The notes under the pieces were generated by a model, which was not told the origin of the DNA, did not search any database, and saw only the letters and a program-made list of their open reading frames with translations. Both the position numbers and the translations under genes were made by a program. From NCBI RefSeq assembly GCF_900101595.1, contig NZ_FMYY01000019.1, positions 1-64,000 on the forward strand: DNA of 64,000 nt, given 5' to 3'. Of the stretch, positions 1-8,336 are shown in pieces (position 1 is the first letter of the stretch; the number at the start of each line of letters is the position of its first letter). This DNA comes from Paenibacillus sp. cl123. GTDB lineage: Bacteria > Bacillota > Bacilli > Paenibacillales > NBRC-103111.

Positions 1-1
1 C

Positions 2-262
2 GTCGAAGTCCGTGTGACGCTAGACGAAGAAGTCATTTTGTGGTTTCAGGGCAAGGCAGTTGCGCTTAAGCCAACGGAACGGCCGAAACGGATTTCTGCG
101 CCAAAAGAAAAAGCGGGCTCTGCGCAGCCACGCAAACCCGCCAGCAGTCATCCGTGGAGAACCGCGGAGACTCAAAACCAATCCAAGCGTACCACATCCA
201 AGAGCTCATTCCAAGATGCCATCTATTCACAGCACAACCGCTATTCGGAGGCCTCCTGGTAG
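2..262 (+). CDS. Transposase, C-terminal 86 residues (5' end outside window)
   Basis: The reading frame is open from base 2 (VEVRVTLDEEV...) to the stop at 262. The visible part starts with a short beta-rich segment like the tail of an rve/DDE integrase-type transposase, then a basic, Ser/Pro-rich stretch containing a HPWR motif and a final YSQHN segment. This tail pattern is familiar from ISNCY/IS21-like transposases of Firmicutes, but the catalytic core is not in the window, so the IS family is a judgement from the tail only. Confidence 0.6.
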   Translation, partial: VEVRVTLDEEVILWFQGKAVALKPTERPKRISAPKEKAGSAQPRKPASSHPWRTAETQNQSKRTTSKSSFQDAIYSQHNRYSEASW

Positions 263-333
263 GCGGCTTCCATTTATTCTAAAAGTGACATTTTCTCGGA
301 AAAGTTAAGGTGACATTTTCTCAGACGATTGAC
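2..333 (+). mobile_element. Right-hand end of an insertion sequence (partial)
   Basis: A transposase tail runs in from the window edge. Downstream of its stop the motif GTGACATTTTCTC occurs at 285-297 and again at 310-322 (period 25), followed by ATTGACA ending near 333. Spaced repeats beside a transposase stop are what internal binding sites and a terminal inverted repeat look like. The boundary at about 333 is inferred, because the left end lies outside the window and no target-site duplication can be checked. Confidence 0.55.
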
Positions 334-338
334 AGTTT

Positions 339-518
339 TTATTCTTCCGCTACTTCCCAGTCGATACGGATCAGTTTATCCGCCCACGCGCGAATCTTGA
401 TTTCGATCGCCTGCTCGATCTCCTCGTCGGTCAGTTCTCCCAGCTTGCTCTCCGCGATCGTCAGCTCCTCTTCCCTGACAGCTTGATCCCCGACGGACAG
501 TTGAACTTTAATGCGCAT
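339..518 (-). CDS. Small conserved-looking protein of unknown function (59 aa)
   Basis: A short acidic protein (MRIKVQLSVGD... to WEVAEE). I do not recognise a named family. The N-terminal third looks like a beta strand pair and the rest like one amphipathic helix (LTDEEIEQAIEIKIRAW). An ATG seven codons further upstream (539) is in frame, but that upstream stretch itself contains a purine-rich GAGGAGAGGATGG, which is well placed as ribosome binding site for the ATG at 518, so 518 is preferred. It stands alone between the IS end and a plus-strand gene. Confidence 0.6.
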   Translation of the reverse strand: MRIKVQLSVGDQAVREEELTIAESKLGELTDEEIEQAIEIKIRAWADKLIRIDWEVAEE

Positions 519-781
519 CCGAACCCATCCTCTCCTCATGGCATATACCGGCTATGCCGAACCGTTATGATTGGAATGGCCTTATTGTAGCACAGATTGG
601 GGCAGGACATTCGCTGAACTTGTCATATACCCTCTTGCTCCGCGCCTGCCTTCGGCGGCGGACCGCCGCTCCCCGTCCTTCCGGCATGCTGCCCGGCCGT
701 TCAGCAATCCAAAAGAAACCCGGGTAGCGCGTATATGCTACGCTAAAGCTACAAGCAGCAACTACATAGAGAAGGGAATGG

Positions 782-1198
782 ATGGTTATGGCGAAGCTTA
801 CCACCTATATCAAGTCGGAGGATGCAAGAACGCAAGCCGAATTCTATACGCAGGCGCTCGGAGGGGAAATTCTCTCCATCGTCACGCACGGACAGATGCA
901 GGGCGCGCAGGAGGGCTGGGAGGATAAAGTGGTGCACTTGAGCCTTTTGGCGGGAGGGATTACATTTCTGATGTCCGACTCTATGTTCGAACCGCTTGTC
1001 CGCGGCAACACGGTCACGATAAATCTGGAATTCGGGACGAATCAGGAGGCGCAAGAAGCGTTCGAACGGCTCTCGGAGGGCGGCAGGATCAGACATCCGC
1101 TTACTCCTGCTTTCTGGGGAGCCCTATTCGGGGAGCTCGAAGACAAGTTCGGCACTTTGTGGATGATTACAACCGAGGCTCAGGCGGCCGGAGCTTAA
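782..1198 (+). CDS. VOC-superfamily (glyoxalase/PhnB-like) protein
   Basis: A 138-residue protein with the vicinal-oxygen-chelate layout of two beta-alpha-beta-beta-beta modules: KLTTYIKSEDARTQAEFYTQALGGEI at the start and FGELEDKFGTLWMI at the end, the usual PhnB-type closing motif. PhnB-like VOC proteins are often of unknown substrate and may bind a metal or a small hydrophobic ligand. RBS AGAAGGGA lies at about 770-777. An alternative ATG two codons downstream (788) is equally usable. It is monocistronic. Confidence 0.85.
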   Translation: MVMAKLTTYIKSEDARTQAEFYTQALGGEILSIVTHGQMQGAQEGWEDKVVHLSLLAGGITFLMSDSMFEPLVRGNTVTINLEFGTNQEAQEAFERLSEGGRIRHPLTPAFWGALFGELEDKFGTLWMITTEAQAAGA

Positions 1199-1242
1199 GC
1201 AGGAGCAGCGGTGATGTACGTGCCCAAAAACGGCGGAAGCCC

Positions 1243-1266
1243 GCTCATGGCCTCACGGCGATGAGC
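1243..1266. other. Short hairpin between convergent genes
   Basis: GCTCAT and ATGAGC arms flank a 12-base loop between the VOC gene and the convergent FAH gene. There is no T-run, so terminator function is doubtful. Confidence 0.25.
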
Positions 1267-1355
1267 AGGCAGCGTTGAGCAAGTCGAGCAAGTCTGCAAC
1301 ATAAGCATAGTCCTGCCCCTGTCTACTTGACAGAGCGGAGCCATTTGCTTCCCTT

Positions 1356-1558
1356 TATTCTTCAGCCCGCTTCAGCCGGACTGCTTGTCTTCTTCCACAT
1401 ACCGGTTGGCCAGCGTGCCAATCCCTTGGACAAATGCGGCCGTCTCATCGCCATGCTATTCTTCAGCCCGCTTCAGCCGGACTGCTTGTCTTCTTCCACA
1501 TACCGGTTGGCCAGCGTGCCAATCCCTTGGACAAATGCGGCCGTCTCATCGCCATGCT
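1356..1558. repeat. Perfect 101-bp tandem duplication at the 3' end of the FAH gene
   Basis: The bases from 1356 to about 1457 are repeated without a mismatch from 1457 to 1558 (offset exactly 101). The right-hand copy contains the last ~28 codons and the stop (1473-1475) of the FAH-family gene. The left-hand copy is an orphan duplicate of the same 3' coding segment downstream of the stop. The period is not a multiple of three, and because the stop lies inside the functional copy the protein is unchanged. Perfect identity suggests a recent slippage event or an assembly artefact. Confidence 0.9.
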
Positions 1559-2348
1559 TCAGCCAGACGGGAGGCTTGCGTCCCATGCCGACGCCCGGCG
1601 GCGTGCCGGTGCTGATGATGTCCCCCGGCGACAAGGTGATCGTTCTCGACAAGAAGGACACCAGATAAGGGATATCGAAGATCAGTTCCTTCGTGTTAGA
1701 GTCCTGCATGGTCTGGCCGTTGAGCATCAGCGAAAGCTGCAGCCGATGCGGGTCCGGGATTATGTCGCAGGTCGCGACGCACGGCCCCATCGGCGCGAAG
1801 GTATCGATCGCTTTGCCTCGCGTCCACTGCCCTTCGTTCAACTGAATGTCCCGCGCGCTGACATCATTGATGATCGTATAACCGAACACATAGTCCATCG
1901 CGTCTTCGATCGGGACATTCCTGGCCGTCCGCCCGATAACGACGGCCAGTTCCACTTCATAATCGCACTGGCGTACTTCAGCGGGGATGATCACATCCTC
2001 GTCCGGCCCTACGATAGAATTTGCGTATTTGGCGAATAGCACCGGCACCTGCGGCACCGCCATCTTGGATTCCTCCGCATGGTCCCGGTAATTCAAGCCG
2101 ACGAAGATCAGCTTATCCGGATTATGCAGCGGGGCCTTCAGCCGGACCTCCTCCAGCGGCAGCGCCTCCCCTGCCCATGGCATGATTTCTTCCGGCCTGG
2201 CCAGGCCGGGCGTCTGCGCACACCGGGCGATCCAGGACTTCAGATCAAGCCCTTCCTGCAGCGGACGCACCATCCCATCTTCGGTCCATATCCCAAGCCG
2301 CAAGCGGTTTTCCCGATCCGAACGATTGACGAACTGTACCCATCTCAT
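1473..2348 (-). CDS. Fumarylacetoacetate hydrolase (FAH) family protein
   Basis: 291 residues with the FAH catalytic domain: KLIFVGLNYRDHAEES (about 80-95), the metal-binding ExE in DYEVELAVVIG (about 128-138), IINDVSARD, and the closing STGTPPGVG motif. Relatives hydrolyse or isomerise acylpyruvates and 2-keto-3-deoxy sugar acids, with a divalent metal bound by the acidic triad. It is the last gene of the twelve-gene run, where a C-C hydrolase acting on a keto-deoxy acid would make sense as a final step; this is inference. Start at 2348 has AGGAAG upstream. The 3' end is partly duplicated (see repeat at 1356). Confidence 0.88.
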   Translation of the reverse strand: MRWVQFVNRSDRENRLRLGIWTEDGMVRPLQEGLDLKSWIARCAQTPGLARPEEIMPWAGEALPLEEVRLKAPLHNPDKLIFVGLNYRDHAEESKMAVPQVPVLFAKYANSIVGPDEDVIIPAEVRQCDYEVELAVVIGRTARNVPIEDAMDYVFGYTIINDVSARDIQLNEGQWTRGKAIDTFAPMGPCVATCDIIPDPHRLQLSLMLNGQTMQDSNTKELIFDIPYLVSFLSRTITLSPGDIISTGTPPGVGMGRKPPVWLKHGDETAAFVQGIGTLANRYVEEDKQSG

Positions 2349-2390
2349 ATATGGCTTCCTGCCTCCCCGTTAGTTGGTCTCTGCTCCCTA

Positions 2391-3389
2391 TCAGGCAAGT
2401 CCGACAACTTCGCCGCGGGCCGCAGACTGTACGATCGCCTGGGCGACTTCGATACCATGCAGCGCATCCTCGAACGACACCTCATCCGGCCATTGGTCGC
2501 GCAAAGCGCACTGGCTCAAATAGCTCAGCTGCTCCTTCAGCGCTCCGATTACCCGGCCGCCCTGACGATGGTGAACGGACAGATCGGTCGTCGTCCTGCC
2601 GGCCGCCCCGAGCAGCTGAACGCCCGCCGCATGGGTATCGAACTGCACGATTCCTTTGGCGCCGACTACCTCCGTATAGTCGTGAATCGCGAGCCCGGCG
2701 GCATCGGGAGTCAGCCAGTTGCTGTGCAGCATGGCGACAACCCCGTTGTCGAACAGCAGCTGCGCCCAAAGCAGCTCCGGCGCCTCGGCCCCGGACAGGA
2801 AGCGCCCGGAAGCGTACACCTGCTTCACCCGGCTGCCTGCATACCAGATTGCCTGGTCGATATCATGGACCGTCAGCTCATACACCGTATGCGTCCGCTT
2901 ATAAGTCGCATACAGCGAGCTTTGCCGGGAACGCTTCAGATACAGCGAGGCGATCTCACCGAGCTGGCCGCCTTCGATCAGACGGCGAACCTCTGCGTAC
3001 TTCGGCTCGAATCGAAGCAGATGGCCCGGCGCGATCCAGCGGCCGGCTTCAGCGGCGGCGGACAGCATGCGCTTCGCCTCCTCCACGTCGGTCGTAACCG
3101 GCTTCTCGACCAGCACATGCTTGCCTGCCTGCAGAGCGAGCAGCGTCGGCTGCAGATGATTGCGCTCGAACGTCACGATGCTGACCAGTCGAATTCCTTT
3201 CTGGGCCAGCAGCTCCTCGGGACGCTCTACGACGAGCGGAACCCCGTACTGCTCCGAAGCGATCCGCCTTCTGACAGGATCGGCATCGCATACGGCGGCG
3301 ACTTCCACGAAGGGAAGGGCCCGATAAGCTTCCAAGTGACATTCTCCCCAGCTTCCAAAGCCGATGATTCCTACTTGCAGCCGCTCCAT
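2391..3389 (-). CDS. Gfo/Idh/MocA-family NAD(P)-dependent oxidoreductase
   Basis: 332 residues. The N-terminal Rossmann fold opens with VGIIGFGSWGECH, and the characteristic EKPVTTD motif (sugar dehydrogenase active-site lysine) is near residue 95. The C-terminal domain has the alpha/beta sheet of the family, with a conserved HDIDQAIW segment carrying the His/Asp pair. Such enzymes oxidise or reduce a hydroxyl of sugars, inositols and sugar acids. The gene starts 6 nt after the stop of the upstream alcohol dehydrogenase gene, so the two are translationally linked. The substrate is unknown. Confidence 0.9.
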   Translation of the reverse strand: MERLQVGIIGFGSWGECHLEAYRALPFVEVAAVCDADPVRRRIASEQYGVPLVVERPEELLAQKGIRLVSIVTFERNHLQPTLLALQAGKHVLVEKPVTTDVEEAKRMLSAAAEAGRWIAPGHLLRFEPKYAEVRRLIEGGQLGEIASLYLKRSRQSSLYATYKRTHTVYELTVHDIDQAIWYAGSRVKQVYASGRFLSGAEAPELLWAQLLFDNGVVAMLHSNWLTPDAAGLAIHDYTEVVGAKGIVQFDTHAAGVQLLGAAGRTTTDLSVHHRQGGRVIGALKEQLSYLSQCALRDQWPDEVSFEDALHGIEVAQAIVQSAARGEVVGLA

Positions 3390-3395
3390 CCCTTC

Positions 3396-4427
3396 TCAGC
3401 CCCCGTTCACGGACAGAAAAATTTTGCCCTGCTTGACTTTGCCTCGGACGAGATCCCGGAAGGCTTCTCCTCCTTCGGAGAGCGGGCGCACCTCGGTCCA
3501 GCCCTGCTCGGTGATCCGTCCGGCGGCGAGCAGTCCGACCGCATCATGAAAATCCTGCGCCGTGTAGCAGAAGGAGCCGAGTACCTCGATCTCGCTGCGG
3601 ATCAGATGATTGACCCGGATCGTCGTGTCGTCGATGCCAAGTCCGATATTCATCACCGTCCCTCCAGGATTGACGATAGACAGCGCCGATGCCCGCGTAG
3701 GCTGGAAGCCTGCGGCATCCAGCACGACGTCGACTCCTTTGTCTCCCAGGCGCTCAGCCAAAAAGGAAGACACGTCAGTCGCCGCCGGATTCACCACCTC
3801 ATCCGCCCCATGACGCCGGGCGATCTGCAGCCGCTCTTCCTGCGTATCCGCTATCGTGACGCGCTCCGCCCCGAGCAGCTTCGCCACCTGGGCGCACAGC
3901 AGGCCAATGCCTCCTGCGCCGAAGACGAGCACGTTCGGGCTGAAATGCCTGGCCATCGCGCGGCGAGTGGCCCGCAGGGAGCAGGCCAGCGGCTCCGCGA
4001 GCGCGGCCCGGTAAGCATCCAGCGGCTCCGGTACAGGCACGACCCCGGAAGCCGGTACGGCAACCCGCTCGCCGAACGCGCCGGGCCGGTGAATGCCGAC
4101 GATCCGGCGCGAGGCGCACAGCTGGGTATGCCCTTTGCGGCAGGAGATGCAAGTGCCGCAGGAGGTCAGCGGATTGACCACCACCTTCTGTCCTTCCGCC
4201 AGATGCTCCGGGGCGCCCGGCCCCAGCTTCACAATGCGGCCGCAAAACTCGTGGCCCATCACCAGCGGCGGCACGCGCAGGCTGTTATGCCCCAGATATC
4301 CTTCGATCTCGGAGCCGCATATGCCGACGGCCTCCACTTGAATCAGCACTTCCCCGGCGGAAGGCGCCGCCTCCGGCGTCTCCCGGTATTCCATCGTCTC
4401 AGGCGCGGTCCATACCAAAGCTTTCAT
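3396..4427 (-). CDS. Zinc-dependent medium-chain alcohol/polyol dehydrogenase
   Basis: 343 residues. The GroES-like domain has the catalytic-zinc elements GICGSE and GHEFCGRI. The structural-zinc cysteines are spaced CGTCISCRKGHTQLC. The NAD-binding motif is VFGAGGIGLLCAQ. This is the sorbitol/threonine dehydrogenase-like branch, which oxidises secondary alcohols of polyols and sugar acids. A strong GGGAGG site precedes the start. Together with the neighbouring Gfo/Idh/MocA enzyme it gives the cluster two separate redox steps. Confidence 0.9.
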   Translation of the reverse strand: MKALVWTAPETMEYRETPEAAPSAGEVLIQVEAVGICGSEIEGYLGHNSLRVPPLVMGHEFCGRIVKLGPGAPEHLAEGQKVVVNPLTSCGTCISCRKGHTQLCASRRIVGIHRPGAFGERVAVPASGVVPVPEPLDAYRAALAEPLACSLRATRRAMARHFSPNVLVFGAGGIGLLCAQVAKLLGAERVTIADTQEERLQIARRHGADEVVNPAATDVSSFLAERLGDKGVDVVLDAAGFQPTRASALSIVNPGGTVMNIGLGIDDTTIRVNHLIRSEIEVLGSFCYTAQDFHDAVGLLAAGRITEQGWTEVRPLSEGGEAFRDLVRGKVKQGKIFLSVNGG

Positions 4428-4469
4428 TGTCGTCCTCCCTCTCTCCTCTTATCCTGCCCCGAGTCTTAT

Positions 4470-5591
4470 TTACAGGCAATCCGGGAGATGCTGCATCAGC
4501 TGCCCGATATCGCCCGAATCGTTGAAAGCATGCACGGAAATCCGCACTCTGCCGTCCCCGCCCATGACATAAATGCTCCGCTCCTGCAGCCTTGCCGCTA
4601 CGGCTTCGGCATCGTCATGTCTGAAGCTGATGTTGCCGGCTCGCCTGCCGGCTTCCGAAGGCGTAGTGACCTCAAGTCCAAGCCCGGACAAGAAAGGAAT
4701 CAGGACATCGCCAAGCGCAGCCACATGCCGTTCGATGCTGTCGATGCCCACCTCCAGCAGCAGCCGGGTCGAGCTTTCCAGCGCATACACCGTCGAATAT
4801 GCCGGGTAGCCCAGCTCGAAGCGGCGGGCATCGGGCTGAAATTCGAAGGCTTGGAATTTGGCTTCTCCCGAAGCGGCTGCCTTAACGCTTCTCCAGCCCA
4901 CGTACCGGGGCGCAAGATGAGCCGTGCGCTGCGGATTGACGGCGAGCACCGCCCCGCCGTGGATGGAAAGCAGCCATTTGTAGGAGCTGCTGACAACCAG
5001 ATCGGCCATCATCATGTCCACCGGCACCACGCCCAGCGATTGTGTCGCATCAAGCAGCAGCAGCGCATCCGTCTGCCGGACATGCTCATACAGCCGGCGG
5101 TAATCGAAGCGGATGCCTGTCAGATAGCTGACATGACTCGTGACGACCAGCCTCGTCCGGCTGTCGATGCGGCCGAGCAGATCCGCTTCATCGATCTGCC
5201 AGTCCCGATGCGGGACGACCCGCACCTCGACGCCTTGCGACTGCAGTGCCAGCCACGGAAGCACGCCCGACGGAAATTCCAGCACATGCAGGACAACATT
5301 GTCCCCAGGGCGGAAAGGCAGCGCTTGCGCGATCATCGAGATCGCCTCCGATGCATTGGACATCAGAGCAATATGCTCCGGCTGCCCTCCGAGCAGAAGA
5401 GCGAGATTCCGCTTGCAGCGCTCCTCGGTCGCCGCATTGCGCTCCCGTCCGACAGGTCCCAGACTGCGCGCGTGCAAATAGTCGGTTACGGCCTGAAGCA
5501 CCCCCCGGTGAGTCGGCGTCTCCGCGCCGCTATAGAACCAGGAGCAGCGCTCCAAGCCGATAAAATCCTTTTTGTCGATTAATGCGTTCAT
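4470..5591 (-). CDS. Class V aminotransferase-fold PLP enzyme
   Basis: 373 residues of the class V fold (cysteine desulfurase, isopenicillin-N epimerase and phosphoserine aminotransferase relatives). Visible elements are SNASEAISMIAQAL (cofactor phosphate region), TSHVSYLTG, LLLDATQSLG (Asp contacting the pyridine ring) and SSSYKWLL with the Schiff-base lysine. There is no obvious active-site cysteine loop near the C-terminus, so desulfurase activity is less likely than lyase, epimerase or transaminase activity on an amino compound. GGAGGG lies 8-9 nt before the ATG. A RidA protein encoded two genes earlier fits a PLP enzyme that releases enamine or imine intermediates. Confidence 0.87.
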   Translation of the reverse strand: MNALIDKKDFIGLERCSWFYSGAETPTHRGVLQAVTDYLHARSLGPVGRERNAATEERCKRNLALLLGGQPEHIALMSNASEAISMIAQALPFRPGDNVVLHVLEFPSGVLPWLALQSQGVEVRVVPHRDWQIDEADLLGRIDSRTRLVVTSHVSYLTGIRFDYRRLYEHVRQTDALLLLDATQSLGVVPVDMMMADLVVSSSYKWLLSIHGGAVLAVNPQRTAHLAPRYVGWRSVKAAASGEAKFQAFEFQPDARRFELGYPAYSTVYALESSTRLLLEVGIDSIERHVAALGDVLIPFLSGLGLEVTTPSEAGRRAGNISFRHDDAEAVAARLQERSIYVMGGDGRVRISVHAFNDSGDIGQLMQHLPDCL

Positions 5592-5769
5592 CCGGCTGTC
5601 CCTCCATTACTGCATGTATTTCCGGTCACGAAGGCCGGACTCCGACTGACCGGAGTTTATGCTTATGCTTTGTGCGGCTTGCCTCTCCCATACCCGCCGC
5701 CGATGACAGCCCGCCCGATCCGCCCTCCGAGAGCAAGGACAGCCCGATCCTTGCCACGGGCTCCCGCTC

Positions 5770-6507
5770 TCACAAGTTCGGCGGAACCTCCAGCCGCTCG
5801 AAGCAGGCATGCGCCCGTTCGATATGCGCATGAGCTCTGGCGAGCAGGAACGGGCCATGTCCGGGAAACAGGCGGTCGGCGCCAAGCGCATGAAGCTTGG
5901 CCAGCGTGGCCGCATATTCGTCGATCCGGCAGTCCCATATATACTGGATGACAACCTTCCCGCCGGCAAATACGGTATCTCCCGCAAACAAACTGCGCTG
6001 TCCGCCTTCTTCCCACAGCAGGCAAATATGTCCGCGGGCATGTCCCGGGCTGTCGATGACGCGAAGCGTCAGATCGCCGATCGCGATCTCATCCCCTTCC
6101 CGTACCGTGCGTGCGACAGGGCAAGGCGGGAAGACGAACCCGGGCGGATAGACGCCTCCCCGCTGGGCGTGACGCAAGCTTGTTTTGTCCATGTCCCCGC
6201 CCTCCAGCCACGGCGCGGCTTCGGCGGCAGCGATGACCTTCATGCCATACGTCTTCTGAAAGTAGGCCGCCCCCGCCGCATGATCGGCATGCGCATGCGT
6301 CAGCACAAGCGTCCTGACCCGCTCCATGCGGAAGCCGCTTGCTTCGATGTGAGCTTCGATACGCTCAGGCTCCAGCCCTCCGCCGGCGTCGATCAACGCG
6401 CATTCTTCCCCTCCGTCGAGCAGATACACATTGCAATCGGTCGGCTCGCTCAGCTCCATGCCAAACTTGCCGCTGCCGACCAGGTATACCCGTTCCGCGA
6501 TTCTCAT
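5770..6507 (-). CDS. MBL-fold metallo-hydrolase
   Basis: 245 residues with the metallo-beta-lactamase fold. The zinc-binding motif THAHADHAAG (HxHxDH) is at about 71-80, a second-sphere His occurs in DSPGHARGH, and LFPGHGP is near the C-terminus. It resembles the glyoxalase II-like/YqgX branch, which hydrolyses thioesters or lactones, but the substrate cannot be read from sequence. The RBS GGGGAGAG precedes the ATG, and the gene starts 21 nt after ridA-like. The 178 bp between this gene and the next one hold only a short 6-bp hairpin. Confidence 0.88.
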   Translation of the reverse strand: MRIAERVYLVGSGKFGMELSEPTDCNVYLLDGGEECALIDAGGGLEPERIEAHIEASGFRMERVRTLVLTHAHADHAAGAAYFQKTYGMKVIAAAEAAPWLEGGDMDKTSLRHAQRGGVYPPGFVFPPCPVARTVREGDEIAIGDLTLRVIDSPGHARGHICLLWEEGGQRSLFAGDTVFAGGKVVIQYIWDCRIDEYAATLAKLHALGADRLFPGHGPFLLARAHAHIERAHACFERLEVPPNL

Positions 6508-6528
6508 CGCCGCTCTCCCCTCTCCCCG

Positions 6529-6918
6529 TCATTCCGGGATATACGCCGTGCATTCGATCTCCACCCGCATGCCAGGAGGAAACTTGCCGATCTCCACCGT
6601 GCTGCGCGCCGGAGGGTCGATCGGGAAAAATTCCGCATAAGCCTTGTTGTACTCGCCGAATGCATCAAGATCGTCCAGGAAAGCCGTCACCTTAAGCACA
6701 TGCTTAAGAGAGCTTCCGGCCTCCTGCAGGACTGCCGACATATAGGTAAGCACCAGCTTGGTCTGCTCCTCCATCCGGCCCGGGTACATCACCTTATTCG
6801 ACCCGAGCTCGAATGGGCACGTTCCGGCCACATACACCATATTGCCGAACTTGACCGCTTGCGAATAGCTGCCCGCAGGCTGAGGAGCCTTGTCGGTGCG
6901 AATGATTTCCATGTTCAT
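6529..6918 (-). CDS. RidA/YjgF-family enamine/imine deaminase
   Basis: 129 residues, full length for the family. It opens with IIRTDKAPQPAGSYSQAV and ends RVEIECTAYIPE, which holds the conserved Arg that binds the carboxylate of 2-aminoacrylate-type substrates and the C-terminal strand. RidA proteins hydrolyse reactive enamines and imines released by PLP enzymes. Its presence in the same operon as a class V PLP enzyme and amino-compound enzymes suggests a pathway-specific role rather than general housekeeping. Confidence 0.92.
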   Translation of the reverse strand: MNMEIIRTDKAPQPAGSYSQAVKFGNMVYVAGTCPFELGSNKVMYPGRMEEQTKLVLTYMSAVLQEAGSSLKHVLKVTAFLDDLDAFGEYNKAYAEFFPIDPPARSTVEIGKFPPGMRVEIECTAYIPE

Positions 6919-7187
6919 AACTCGCCTTCCTTCCGGTATAGGTTCAATGCGGCCGGCCGGAAGCCGGACCGCTACCTGAAACTACTTGTTTGATGCTCGC
7001 CCGGTGCCTTTGTCTGCCCTAGGCGATTCTCTGGTCTCCCGATTGTTCTCAGCGCCGGCCGTGTCCTGCCGTTTTCCGTCATGTTCTTCCACCGCTCACT
7101 GATTTCCGCTCCGGCTGCCTGCCGCATGCTGCTCGCATGGGGTCCTTCCCGAGATGGAACCGTGGCGGCAGCCTATGCCTAAGCCTC
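6919..7187. other. Intergenic gap inside the operon; nothing recognised
   Basis: The 269 bp between the M20 gene and the RidA gene are longer than the other spacers in this operon. I see no ORF with an RBS, no T-run hairpin and no clear promoter, so an internal promoter or a processing site is possible but unsupported. Confidence 0.3.
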
Positions 7188-8336
7188 CTAAGATCGCCTG
7201 TAGCTCCGTGCCAGCTGCTCATAGAACCGGGCCGCCTGCTCCACATCGCGGACGCCGACCCATTCCTCGCGGGAATGGGCCTGCGCGATCGAGCCCGGAC
7301 CGTAGACGATGCTCGGGATTCCCCGGATGCCTTGCAGCTTGCTCGCATTGCTGCCATAGGTTTCCCCGTATAGTCCGTCCGCCAGACCAAGCGAGGCTGC
7401 GGCCTTCTGCGCGCTGAGGACCAACGGATCGCCCTGCGGGGTATTCAGCGCCCAGTCGAGCAGCAGCGGTTCGATCGTACAGTCGATCCCCTCCTCCGCG
7501 CACCATCGCAGCAGCTCCTCGCGAATCTCGGAGAGCACTTGCTCGGGCTGCTCGCCGGGAATGATCCGCCGGTCCACTTCGATAACGCAGCTCTCCGGCA
7601 CGATGTTGATCTGCTTGCCTCCCCGGATCGTCCCGATGGATATCGTCGCCGGTCCGCATAGCGGATCAAGCAGACGCGTAAGCGTCGGGGCAAGCCGATC
7701 GTTCACATATCCGATGACCTTGGCCATGCCCACAATTGCATTAACTCCCTCGTGAGGGACGGAGCTGTGCGCCGCCCTGCCCCCCGTCCGTACGGCGAAG
7801 CGGGCGCAGCCCTTGTGCGAGACGACGATTTTCAGCTCCGTCGGCTCGCCTACGACCGCAGCCGTTACCGGCAGCTCGAGCTCCAAAAACTTCAGCAGGC
7901 CGGTAAACGCATGCTCCTCATCGACCGAGGCGCAGAGCACCAAGTCGGACTGCAGCCCTTCGGGGCGACGGGCACATTGCTCGAACGCGTACATCATGGC
8001 CGCCAGCGAGCCCTTCGTGTCGCAGGCCCCCCTGCCGTACAGCCGCCCGTCGCGGATTACCGGCACCAGCGGCTGCTCCATGCTGCCGAGGGATACCGTG
8101 TCCATATGAGCCTCGAACAGCAGCAGCGAATCGGGATGCCCCGTCTTCAGCTCCACGATCACATTGTCCCGGCCCTCGGCCACCTGCTGCCGCCGGACAG
8201 AGAGTCCCAGCCGCGCAAAGTAAGCCTCGACATACCGCGACAGCTCCTGCTCGCCCCTTGCGCCTTCTCCATAATGGGGATTTACGCTTTGAATCCGGAC
8301 AAGCTCCTCCAGGATGCCGACAGCCGGATGCTTCAT
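7188..8336 (-). CDS. M20-family metallopeptidase/deacylase (ArgE/DapE-like)
   Basis: 382 residues. Metal and catalytic residues are in place: the His and Asp of FEAHMDTVS, the bridging Asp of GRGACDTKGS, the catalytic Glu pair of DEEHAF, the Glu of VGEPTE and the C-terminal His of IAQAHSREEW. A dimerisation lid domain lies between them. The family removes N-acyl groups or cleaves dipeptides with two zinc ions in the cytoplasm. The start is placed at 8336 because it overlaps the stop of the upstream gene as ATGA; an in-frame longer version to 8420 has no supporting site. In this cluster it may deacylate an N-acyl amino compound (inference). Confidence 0.9.
   Translation of the reverse strand: MKHPAVGILEELVRIQSVNPHYGEGARGEQELSRYVEAYFARLGLSVRRQQVAEGRDNVIVELKTGHPDSLLLFEAHMDTVSLGSMEQPLVPVIRDGRLYGRGACDTKGSLAAMMYAFEQCARRPEGLQSDLVLCASVDEEHAFTGLLKFLELELPVTAAVVGEPTELKIVVSHKGCARFAVRTGGRAAHSSVPHEGVNAIVGMAKVIGYVNDRLAPTLTRLLDPLCGPATISIGTIRGGKQINIVPESCVIEVDRRIIPGEQPEQVLSEIREELLRWCAEEGIDCTIEPLLLDWALNTPQGDPLVLSAQKAAASLGLADGLYGETYGSNASKLQGIRGIPSIVYGPGSIAQAHSREEWVGVRDVEQAARFYEQLARSYRRS

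Noticed and set aside
2079..5582. Very long plus-strand open frame (1167 codons)
   Set aside because: It lies opposite four well-supported minus-strand enzyme genes, has no RBS and gives an Arg/Pro/His-rich low-quality protein. It is a high-GC shadow frame, as are similar ones at 8258-10300, 19072-20454 and 28023-29390.
4470..5591. Cysteine desulfurase assignment for the class V PLP enzyme
   Set aside because: I see no active-site Cys loop near the C-terminus and no Fe-S assembly genes nearby.
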